From positions 1-6,316 of the forward strand of contig JAGXNU010000126.1 of assembly GCA_019894815.1 (NCBI GenBank): 6,316 bases of DNA, written 5' to 3'. Made by a program: the position numbers and the translations under genes. This DNA is from Promethearchaeota archaeon. Its GTDB lineage: Archaea; Asgardarchaeota; Lokiarchaeia; Sigyniarchaeales; SOKP01. This document shows, piece by piece, positions 1 to 5,281 of the stretch; within the stretch, counting starts at the first letter, position 1; every line of letters begins with the position of its first letter. Under the pieces are notes generated by a model that saw only the letters and a list, made by a program, of their open reading frames with translations, was not told where the DNA came from and did not search any database.

Positions 1-185
1 ATCAAGGAGCGTGGTACAATCCCGCCGAGAATGGCGTTGATCTTGGTGGATGCGCAAATGTACTAACAAATGATGGTTATTCTCCAAGTGGAGCATTTCC
101 TTTGAATAGTTCTTTGGTTCAAGTCGAATTTCACTCAAAAAAAAGGAGGATGTTAGCAAATGACACAATTAGGGTTTTTTGTTAA
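1..185 (+). CDS. Molybdopterin oxidoreductase, DMSO reductase family, C-terminal end (partial)
   Basis: The 5' part lies outside the window. Reading from base 3, 60 codons remain before a TAA at 183-185. They begin QGAWYNPAENGVDLGGCAN and continue with NVLTND and SPSGAFPLNSSLVQVE. This matches the C-terminal molydopterin-dinucleotide-binding domain of DMSO reductase-type enzymes, where a GAWY..GVD.GG..NVLT..SP block followed by a short VQVE strand is typical. Such proteins are catalytic subunits carrying a bis-MGD molybdenum or tungsten cofactor and perform two-electron redox reactions; the substrate cannot be told from this fragment. The reading frame continues 26 bp into the following FeS-subunit gene, so the last codons are read in both frames. 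The next gene is the expected electron-transfer partner, which supports the call. Confidence 0.85.
   Translation, partial: QGAWYNPAENGVDLGGCANVLTNDGYSPSGAFPLNSSLVQVEFHSKKRRMLANDTIRVFC
145..149 (+). promoter_or_regulatory. Strong ribosome binding site of the FeS subunit
   Basis: GGAGG, inside a longer AAAAGGAGGA run, ends 10 nt before the ATG at 160. It lies within the coding sequence of the upstream oxidoreductase and fixes the start of the FeS subunit at 160. Ribosomes finishing the upstream frame at 183-185 would pass over it, so the two subunits may be translationally coupled. Confidence 0.8.
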
Positions 186-726
186 TCAATCTAGATGTAT
201 TGGATGTTTTACATGCTCAGTTGCATGTAAGGATTGGCATGATATTACAGCAACTTCAGTTAATTGGATGAGAATCACTCAAATCGAGGAAGGTAAATTC
301 CCCGATCTCACCCTATTTTATCTCCCTATTGCATGTAACCATTGCAAAAATCCTCCGTGTTTACTCGCTTGCCCTACAAAAGCCATAATAAAAAGAGAAA
401 ATGATGGAATTGTTATTGTGGATAGTGAAAAATGTTTGGGATATGAAGAATGTGGAGCAAGATGCTTGAAAGTTTGTCCATGGGATGTTCCACAATTTGA
501 AAACCATAATAAGGCAAAGATGCAAAAATGCGATCTATGTGTGGATCGAATAGATGAGGGAAAATATCCTATTTGTGTAGAAGCATGTCCCATGTATGCA
601 TTAGATGTCGCCCCACTCGAAGAACTTCAGCAAAAATACGGATTTTCAAAGGAGGCAATAGGTTTCGAGTTTAAAGATAAATATCAACCATCAATAATAT
701 TCAATAATAAAACAAAGGAAAAATAA
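160..726 (+). CDS. DmsB-like [4Fe-4S] electron-transfer subunit of a molybdopterin oxidoreductase
   Basis: This 188-residue ferredoxin-type protein passes electrons to or from the molybdenum subunit encoded just upstream. Sixteen cysteines form four groups: C13-C16-C19-C23; C59-C62-C67-C71; C92-C98-C102-C106; and C124-C127-C139-C143. The first, second and fourth have the DmsB/NrfC/PhsB arrangement. The CPT, CPW and CPM segments after group-ending cysteines are also typical. In the third group the residue normally found as the second cysteine is Y95 (CLGYEEC), while C98, C102 and C106 keep the total at four, so the spacing is altered. No signal peptide or membrane helix is visible, so the protein is cytoplasmic or carried by its partner. 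No membrane-anchor gene follows, because the next gene is convergent 7 bp away. The ATG at 160 is chosen for its strong GGAGG site. Confidence 0.9.
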   Translation: MTQLGFFVNQSRCIGCFTCSVACKDWHDITATSVNWMRITQIEEGKFPDLTLFYLPIACNHCKNPPCLLACPTKAIIKRENDGIVIVDSEKCLGYEECGARCLKVCPWDVPQFENHNKAKMQKCDLCVDRIDEGKYPICVEACPMYALDVAPLEELQQKYGFSKEAIGFEFKDKYQPSIIFNNKTKEK

Positions 727-729
727 ATT
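706..729 (-). terminator. Possible T-rich terminator of the ligase unit
   Basis: Read on the minus strand, the 24 bases around and after the ligase stop codon are T-rich, with short T runs and no stem-loop, as archaeal terminators often are. The tract overlaps the end of the FeS-subunit gene. The call rests on composition only. Confidence 0.3.
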
Positions 730-733
730 CTGA

Positions 734-2395
734 TTAACCCTTTAGATATAATTGTTTATATTCTTCTCTAATTTTTTTTTTATCAAGCTTTCCAACACTT
801 GTTTTTGAAATCTCATCTATGAATAAAATTTCATCTGGTAGTTGCCATTTCGCGAATTTTTTCAGTAAATATTTCTTAATATCCTCTTTTTCTAAAGTTT
901 GAGTATTTTCTCGTAATTTAACTAAAACAAGAGGTCTCTCATCCCACTTTGGATGAGGAATACCTACAACAGCAGCTTCCAGTATGGATGAGTGCGACAT
1001 TAAGAAGTTCTCCATGTCAATTGAACTAATCCATTCGCCCCCACTCTTTATAACATCCTTTATCCTATCAGTAATTTTAAGGTATCCTTCAGAATCAATT
1101 GAACCTGCATCACCAGTTTTAAAATACCCATCTTCAGTAAAACTATCTCTAGTTTCGGGGGCATTAAAATAACTTCTAGTTATCCATGGTCCTTTCAATA
1201 ATATTTCTCCTGACGATTTTCCATCCTTAGGTAATTCTTTACCTTCTTCATCTACAATCTTTACATCAAGACCTGATACAATCGTTCCTTGTTTTTTCTT
1301 TAGTTCCCACAATTCCTCATCACTTAACTCCTGCCTTAACCAAGGTTTGAACATGTTTAAGGTGGTAATCGCCATTGCTTCAGTGCTTCCATATGAATGT
1401 ATTAATTCTCCTCCAGTGAAGTCCCACATACCTTTCATTAATGAAAAGGGAGGTTCAGCTCCTCCACATATAAAACGAGCACCCCGAAAATCTGGTTTTT
1501 CCTCTCTTTTTTTAAAATTTTCTAACATTGCCATGTATACTGTAGGGACGGCAGCAGATATTGTTACTTTTTCTTTAACTATTAGTTCTGAAAGTCTATC
1601 TAAATCATCTAAATTCCATCTCCCTGAAAATATCAATTTTGCACCAACATAAGTAGCTGCTTGAGGTTTAGACCATCCCAAAACGTGGAACATTGGAACC
1701 ATTTGAAAGACAACGTCGTTCACGCTCATTGAAAATTGAGCAGCAAACATTATTGCTTGGATATATGCATTCCGGTGAGAATAATAAACCCCTTTTGGTT
1801 TACCTGTTGTACCACTAGTGTAACAAGCAGCGTAAGCAGCATTTTCATCGAGATATGGCCATTTATACTCTTCTGATGCTTGATTTAAGAGCGACTCGAA
1901 ACTAAAAATAGGATTTAGTGTTGTTTCTATCTCAGATAAATCCTTATCAGTAATTATGATATATTTTTTTATATTTTTTGTTAGATCTGAAACTTTTTCT
2001 ACAATAGGAATTAAATCTTCTTCTAATATGATAACTTTTGAGCCTGAATGGTTAATTACATGTGATAAATCTTGAGGTGCAAGTCTCATATTTAATGAAA
2101 CCATGACAGCACCCATTCCAGGAAGACCATAATAAATCTCAAAATGTTGATGGGAATTCCATGCTATTACACCAATTCTATCCCCAATTTTAATACCCAA
2201 AGATTCTAATGCGTTTGCTAATTTTTTCATCCGAATATATGAATCCTTATAGGTATAACGAAACAAAGTTCCATCATTCCTCCGACTAATGATTTCTTGT
2301 CGGGAGAAATTTCGGATAGCGTGTTCCATTAATTTGGTTACATTAAGTTGATAATTGTTTCCTGGATCTGCAAGAAAACCTTTTTTAATCTTCAT
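734..2395 (-). CDS. Acyl-CoA ligase (AMP-forming), AlkK/DmdB-like
   Basis: This 553-residue, full-length ANL-superfamily enzyme joins a carboxylic acid to CoA through an acyl-AMP intermediate. Visible motifs, in order: the phosphate loop YTSGTTGKPKGV at 192-203; PMFHVLGW at 234-241; GGAEPP at 311-316; YGSTEA at 335-340; TGD at 427-429; the hinge segment DRIKDVIKSGGEWIS at 443-457; KWDERP at 483-488; and KTSVGK at 531-536, whose K536 should be the adenylation lysine. SGGEWISSID together with KWDERP is characteristic of the medium/long-chain fatty acid, AlkK and DMSP-CoA ligase (DmdB) branch. The acid used cannot be predicted safely. It has no signal peptide and is presumably cytoplasmic. Its start overlaps the stop of the upstream 141-residue gene in an ATGA, with no clear ribosome site of its own, implying translational coupling. 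It is convergent with the FeS-subunit gene. Confidence 0.93.
   Translation of the reverse strand: MKIKKGFLADPGNNYQLNVTKLMEHAIRNFSRQEIISRRNDGTLFRYTYKDSYIRMKKLANALESLGIKIGDRIGVIAWNSHQHFEIYYGLPGMGAVMVSLNMRLAPQDLSHVINHSGSKVIILEEDLIPIVEKVSDLTKNIKKYIIITDKDLSEIETTLNPIFSFESLLNQASEEYKWPYLDENAAYAACYTSGTTGKPKGVYYSHRNAYIQAIMFAAQFSMSVNDVVFQMVPMFHVLGWSKPQAATYVGAKLIFSGRWNLDDLDRLSELIVKEKVTISAAVPTVYMAMLENFKKREEKPDFRGARFICGGAEPPFSLMKGMWDFTGGELIHSYGSTEAMAITTLNMFKPWLRQELSDEELWELKKKQGTIVSGLDVKIVDEEGKELPKDGKSSGEILLKGPWITRSYFNAPETRDSFTEDGYFKTGDAGSIDSEGYLKITDRIKDVIKSGGEWISSIDMENFLMSHSSILEAAVVGIPHPKWDERPLVLVKLRENTQTLEKEDIKKYLLKKFAKWQLPDEILFIDEISKTSVGKLDKKKIREEYKQLYLKG
772..781 (+). terminator. T10 tract, possible terminator of the oxidoreductase/FeS unit
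   Basis: Ten consecutive T residues lie on the plus strand, 46 bp after the FeS-subunit stop and preceded by a pyrimidine-rich TTCTTCTCTAA. Oligo-T without a stem-loop is the usual archaeal intrinsic terminator. The tract sits inside the convergent ligase gene, where it encodes consecutive lysines near the C terminus, so codon content alone could also explain it. Confidence 0.4.
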
Positions 2396-2817
2396 TGATG
2401 TGAATTAATGAAGAATTTTTGAAAAAGATTGCGTAAATCCTCCAACTCATTTAAAACAAGATCCAACGTGGAAAAACCATTCGCAAGGTACATTATTGGC
2501 CTAACTGGTTTTCTTACTGCATCTTTTGGAATTGGAGATAGCTTTTCCATATAATCTGCTCTATATTCCATATAAAATCTAAGATGTTCTGTTAAAAGTA
2601 ACTTCTCTTTCAAGGATAGCATGTTTGTCACGTTTTCTCCGTTAAGCCAACGTTCATTTAATTCTCCTACTTTTTTCCAAATCGGTTTGTAATCATCCAT
2701 TGTATAAACTACATTATTAAAAAAAGCTTCAACGACTTGATTATTGATATTTTGGCGAAATTCAAAATTTTCAAGAATTTCAGGTCGTTTTAATTTTGAT
2801 TTATCAACTATGGGCAT
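2392..2817 (-). CDS. Uncharacterised 141-residue protein coupled to the acyl-CoA ligase
   Basis: I do not recognise this protein. It is 141 residues long with no cysteine, no signal peptide and no transmembrane segment, and it looks largely alpha-helical and soluble. Residues 40-60 are rich in W, K and E; 68-92 form a probable amphipathic helix (SLKEKLLLTEHLRFYMEYRA); residues 95-104 are a proline/basic linker; and 115-136 form a second hydrophobic-acidic helix with regularly spaced leucines, possibly a coiled coil or dimer interface. The ATG at 2815-2817 is preceded by GTGAT at 2823-2827, close to the archaeal GGTGATC site. The stop overlaps the ligase ATG by 4 bp, so this is the first gene of a two-gene unit. 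The coupling suggests a role with the ligase (partner, regulator or chaperone), but that is inference only. It appears to be a real gene, not chance, given this overlap and its position after a promoter-like region. Confidence 0.72.
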   Translation of the reverse strand: MPIVDKSKLKRPEILENFEFRQNINNQVVEAFFNNVVYTMDDYKPIWKKVGELNERWLNGENVTNMLSLKEKLLLTEHLRFYMEYRADYMEKLSPIPKDAVRKPVRPIMYLANGFSTLDLVLNELEDLRNLFQKFFINSHQ

Positions 2818-2860
2818 TAATAATCACTTTTTTCTTATTCTTATTTTTGATTTTTCATTA

Positions 2861-2879
2861 AATCTGTTTTTAACAGATT
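2861..2879. promoter_or_regulatory. Perfect inverted repeat, possible operator over the minus-strand promoter
   Basis: AATCTGTT, three T residues, then AACAGATT form a perfect palindrome with 8-bp arms. Read on the minus strand its centre is GTTAAAAAC, which could act as a TATA element. Its centre lies about 53 bp before the ATG of the 141-residue gene, allowing transcription to begin near 2843 with a leader of roughly 25 nt. A dimeric regulator bound here would cover that promoter. The symmetry is seen directly; the operator role is inferred. Confidence 0.5.
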
Positions 2880-2990
2880 CAAATTAATTGAATACTAGTC
2901 TTGCTATTTCAATTAATCCAAACTAAGTAAGTAATTTTTAAATCTTTTATGATTATTCTGAAGTAAATTTGTAAAGTGTATTATAATTAA

Positions 2991-3003
2991 CGAAATTAAA
3001 AAG
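2991..3003 (+). promoter_or_regulatory. BRE/TATA-like archaeal promoter of the acyl-CoA dehydrogenase unit
   Basis: CGAAATTAAAAAG resembles an archaeal purine/A-rich BRE followed by a TATA box. With the usual distance of about 25 bp from TATA to the transcription start, the mRNA would begin around 3022-3026, only a few bases before the ATG at 3031. That fits the lack of a ribosome site there. Bases 2992-3010 recur exactly at 5175-5193. Confidence 0.55.
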
Positions 3004-3010
3004 TAATGAT
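2992..3010 (+). repeat. 19-bp direct repeat, copy 1
   Basis: GAAATTAAAAAGTAATGAT is identical to 5175-5193. It comprises the BRE/TATA-like box plus seven downstream bases and begins 39 bp before the dehydrogenase ATG. Identity stops at once on the 3' side. Confidence 0.7.
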
Positions 3011-3030
3011 AGATATATAATTATTGAATT

Positions 3031-4248
3031 ATGTCGGGACATATAAATTTTGAAGACTTGGAATTAAAGTTTGGATATACTTGTATGCCAAACCGGTTAC
3101 GTTATTATTCTAAAGAAGAAAACGATTTTAGAATGGAAGTTCGTGAATGGTGTGAAATACACGTAGCTCCAGATGCAGAACAGATAGATAGAAATAGGGA
3201 TATTAAATTAGCGGTAGAGATTTTAAAGAAAATGCCTTATCTTGATATGACCATTCCAAAAGAAGCCGGAGGTCAAGGTAAAGGGGTTCTTTATCGCACG
3301 ATTTTAGGGGAAGAATTAACTGCTTTTAGTTATGCCTTAGCAGGTATCTTTGGAGCTTCATCATGCCTTTTTGCTGGTCCAGTAATAGAGTTTGGAACTC
3401 AAGACCAGAAAATGAAATACTTATCAGGTATAGCTGATGGGTCAAAATTAGGTGCTATAGGCATCACTGAACCTACAGGAGGGTCGGATGCAATAGGAGG
3501 TATGAGATTAAAGGCAGTGAGAGAAGGTGATCACTATGTTCTTAATGGAGAAAAATGCTTCATAACAAATGGTAGCGTTGCTGATTATATTTGTTTATAC
3601 ACTAAAACAAACGATCAAGTGAAAGCACATCAAGGGATTTCGGCATTTATTTTCGAAACTGATACTCCGGGATTTGAAGTTATTAAGGAATATAAGCATA
3701 TGGGACGTAGAGGGATGCCCAATTCTCATCTTCGATTTGTAGACTGTAAAGTGCCAGCTGAAAATATACTTCATAAAGAGAACGAAGGTTTGGATGTTTT
3801 GTTATTCGGTCTTGATGGTGAGAGAACATTTACCGCTTCTCAATACCTTGGTCTTGCTCGAAGTGCTTTTGAAATTGCTTACAAGTACGCTCATAAACGC
3901 GTCCAATTCAAGAAACCTCTCTATTCCTTTGAAGGTATCTCTTTTAAACTTAGCGAAATGTTTATGGATATAGAGCTTAATAGAATGGTAATAGCTCAAA
4001 TCGCTAGAATGCTTGATGAGGGACATAACTGTAGAGCTTCCGTTGCTGCTGTTAAAGCTCGAATAGCAGACGCTACTGTACGAATCACGCAAGAAGCGAT
4101 TCAAGTTGTTGGTGGTTTGGGATATTCAGAAGAATACCCCTTAGAACGATATTATAGAGATTCAAAAATTGGACAAATATCAGCAGGTACATCAGAAATC
4201 ATGAGATATCTCATTACAAGAGAAATGGTTCGAATGTGGGGTAAATAA
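3031..4248 (+). CDS. Acyl-CoA dehydrogenase, catalytic Glu at the IVD/LCAD position
   Basis: This 405-residue flavoprotein should oxidise an acyl-CoA to its 2-enoyl-CoA, passing electrons to an ETF-type acceptor. Family motifs: ITEPTGGSDA (145-154) and KCFITNG (175-181) for FAD and substrate; RVQFKKPLYSFEG (290-302); QVVGGLGY (358-365); EYPLERYYRDSK (368-379); and AGTSEI (385-390). Where short/medium-chain enzymes carry the catalytic glutamate (YEGT), this protein has A385. A glutamate is present at E264 in LDGER, aligning with the LDLER base of isovaleryl-CoA and long-chain acyl-CoA dehydrogenases, so activity is probably kept. About 25 residues before the usual first helix form a slight N-terminal extension. 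The ATG at 3031 has no ribosome site but lies just after a predicted transcription start. It is the first gene of a unit with the crotonase-like gene 12 bp downstream. The substrate is unassigned; a branched, aromatic or dicarboxylic acyl-CoA is possible. Confidence 0.93.
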   Translation: MSGHINFEDLELKFGYTCMPNRLRYYSKEENDFRMEVREWCEIHVAPDAEQIDRNRDIKLAVEILKKMPYLDMTIPKEAGGQGKGVLYRTILGEELTAFSYALAGIFGASSCLFAGPVIEFGTQDQKMKYLSGIADGSKLGAIGITEPTGGSDAIGGMRLKAVREGDHYVLNGEKCFITNGSVADYICLYTKTNDQVKAHQGISAFIFETDTPGFEVIKEYKHMGRRGMPNSHLRFVDCKVPAENILHKENEGLDVLLFGLDGERTFTASQYLGLARSAFEIAYKYAHKRVQFKKPLYSFEGISFKLSEMFMDIELNRMVIAQIARMLDEGHNCRASVAAVKARIADATVRITQEAIQVVGGLGYSEEYPLERYYRDSKIGQISAGTSEIMRYLITREMVRMWGK

Positions 4249-4254
4249 AGGTGA
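4249..4254 (+). promoter_or_regulatory. Ribosome binding site of the crotonase-like gene
   Basis: AGGTGA directly follows the dehydrogenase stop codon and ends 6 nt before the ATG at 4261. It supports that start and joint translation from one mRNA. Confidence 0.7.
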
Positions 4255-4260
4255 AATTAA

Positions 4261-5052
4261 ATGGAAAGTAAAGTAAAATTTGAAATAAATGAAAAAGTTG
4301 CCAGAATTGTTCTTAATGATCAAGAAAATTACAATCCTTTAAATCAAGAGATAGCTAAAGAGTTACTTAAAGTTTTAGAACAGCTTCGGAATAAAGAGGA
4401 AGTAAGATGCTTAATTATCACGGGCTCTGGTAAAGCTTTTTCTGCAGGTGGAGACATTAAAGCTTTTAAGGAAAGTATTGAAATGGGGAGACCAGGTGAA
4501 TTCATGGATGATTTATTAAAGAATCTATATAAAATCGCACTTATATTGCGCCAATATCCAAAACCCGTTATAGCAGCTGTAAATGGATGGGCCGTGGGTG
4601 CAGGAATGAATCTTGCACTCTCTTGTGATTTAGTCATAGCATCAAATAAAGCGAAATTCAGACAATCATTTAGCAAACTTGCGTTAATTCCAGGATTTGC
4701 TGGAACCATACTACTTAGCCGCCAGTTAACGTGGCAACAAGCATCTCAGATGGCGTTTTTTGGAGATACATATACAGCAGACGATATGTTTAAACTAGGA
4801 CTTGTAAATGAAGTTGTTGATCCAGAAAGGTTAATAGAAAGAGCTAATGAGATGGCATCTAAACTCGCTAGTGGTCCTACGTTAACATATGCACGCACAA
4901 AAGAATTATTCTTTAATGCTTTAAGCGAACCTCTAATAAATCATCTTGAAAACGAACGACAAATGCAGATCAAATGTGCAGAAACACAAGATTTTAAAAT
5001 TGGAGTTTTTGCTATTAACGATAAAAAAGAACCAGAGTTTATAGGCAAGTGA
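4261..5052 (+). CDS. Enoyl-CoA hydratase/isomerase (crotonase) family protein lacking the usual catalytic acids
   Basis: This 263-residue protein is of full crotonase length. The oxyanion-hole segments are intact: FSAGGDI at 60-66, and AVNGWAVGAG at 106-115 followed by MNLALSCDLVIA (116-127). FSKLALIPG (137-145) resembles the FSKLGLIPD segment of the PaaG ring-epoxide isomerase branch. However, the position of rat hydratase Glu144 is N117, that of Glu164 is F137, the PaaG and 4-chlorobenzoyl-CoA dehalogenase aspartate position is G145, and the dienoyl-CoA isomerase aspartate position is F146. A simple hydratase is therefore unlikely. It could be an isomerase or lyase using other residues, a CoA-ester hydrolase or decarboxylase relying mainly on the oxyanion hole, or a non-catalytic partner. 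It follows the dehydrogenase by 12 bp, so it probably acts on the same or the next CoA ester. It is cytoplasmic. The fold is sure; the reaction is unknown. Confidence 0.88.
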   Translation: MESKVKFEINEKVARIVLNDQENYNPLNQEIAKELLKVLEQLRNKEEVRCLIITGSGKAFSAGGDIKAFKESIEMGRPGEFMDDLLKNLYKIALILRQYPKPVIAAVNGWAVGAGMNLALSCDLVIASNKAKFRQSFSKLALIPGFAGTILLSRQLTWQQASQMAFFGDTYTADDMFKLGLVNEVVDPERLIERANEMASKLASGPTLTYARTKELFFNALSEPLINHLENERQMQIKCAETQDFKIGVFAINDKKEPEFIGK

Positions 5053-5068
5053 ATTGAATAATAAATAG

Positions 5069-5094
5069 TCTTTTCATCTTTATTTCATATTTTC
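5069..5094 (+). terminator. Possible T-rich terminator of the dehydrogenase/crotonase unit
   Basis: A pyrimidine-rich tract with several T runs (CTTTTC, CTTTATTTC, ATTTTC) starts 17 bp after the crotonase stop, without a stem-loop. This is the general look of an archaeal terminator. Evidence is composition only. Confidence 0.35.
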
Positions 5095-5120
5095 AAATAG
5101 TAAATTTCTAGTTAAAAAAA

Positions 5121-5133
5121 CGAATTTAAAAAG
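5121..5133 (+). promoter_or_regulatory. BRE/TATA-like element, distal to the AbfD-like gene
   Basis: CGAATTTAAAAAGA differs little from the box at 2991 (CGAAATTAAAAAG) and includes a textbook TTTAAAAA core. If active, it would give a leader of roughly 130 nt. It may be a second, upstream promoter, or simply AT-rich sequence. Confidence 0.4.
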
Positions 5134-5174
5134 AAGCCTTAGTTTATTCAAGTAAATTGGATACATGAGAAAGA

Positions 5175-5193
5175 GAAATTAAAAAGTAATGAT
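5175..5193 (+). promoter_or_regulatory. 19-bp direct repeat, copy 2; candidate promoter of the AbfD-like gene
   Basis: GAAATTAAAAAGTAATGAT is identical over 19 bases to 2992-3010, which lies at promoter distance from the dehydrogenase ATG. This copy is 88 bp from the next ATG, so a transcript starting about 25 bp downstream would carry a leader of some 75-80 nt, consistent with the presence of a ribosome site for that gene. Confidence 0.5.
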
Positions 5194-5267
5194 GAGAGAA
5201 TTAACAAATATTAGAATCATTTTTAATAACTAAAAGCTCTTTATCTAAATAGTAATTAATAGTAGAA

Positions 5268-5272
5268 GAGGT
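5268..5272 (+). promoter_or_regulatory. Ribosome binding site of the AbfD-like gene
   Basis: GAGGT, in the context GAAGAGGT, ends 9 nt before the ATG at 5282 and supports that start. Confidence 0.6.
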
Positions 5273-5281
5273 ATAAAAAAA

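Larger units (their letters stand above)
2818..3030. other. Divergent control region between the ligase and dehydrogenase units
   Basis: This very AT-rich 213-bp stretch contains no credible ORF or RNA gene. It must hold promoters for both directions. Two structures stand out: an inverted repeat at 2861-2879 and a BRE/TATA-like box at 2991-3003. The part between them (about 2885-2985) shows only AT-rich sequence to my eye. Confidence 0.75.
5053..5281 (+). other. Intergenic region before the AbfD-like gene
   Basis: This 229-bp AT-rich stretch has no convincing gene. The only start in the second repeat leads to a 14-codon frame, which I do not call. It holds a pyrimidine-rich tract after the crotonase gene, two BRE/TATA-like boxes (5121 and 5175), one copy of the 19-bp repeat, and a ribosome site near 5270. 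If the 5175 box is used, the leader of the AbfD-like mRNA would be about 75-80 nt. Confidence 0.7.

Noticed and set aside
318..593. Minus-strand 91-codon open frame inside the FeS-subunit gene
   Set aside because: Antisense shadow of a cysteine-rich gene with clear motifs; no ribosome site or family resemblance.
1347..1652. Plus-strand 101-codon open frame inside the ligase gene
   Set aside because: Lies wholly opposite conserved ligase motifs; its composition looks like a reverse-strand shadow. The same applies to the 62-codon frame at 984-1172.
3009..3020. TAGATATATAAT as the TATA box of the dehydrogenase gene
   Set aside because: A start about 25 bp downstream would fall inside the coding region; the box at 2991-3003 fits better.
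3802..4104. Minus-strand 100-codon frame inside the dehydrogenase
   Set aside because: Serine-rich shadow frame opposite conserved acyl-CoA dehydrogenase sequence.
4344..4709. Minus-strand 121-codon frame inside the crotonase-like gene
   Set aside because: Opposite the conserved oxyanion-hole segments; no promoter or ribosome site seen.
5189..5236. Possible 14-codon leader peptide starting at the end of the second 19-bp repeat
   Set aside because: It would start before the expected transcription start, has no ribosome site, and is within chance expectation for AT-rich DNA.
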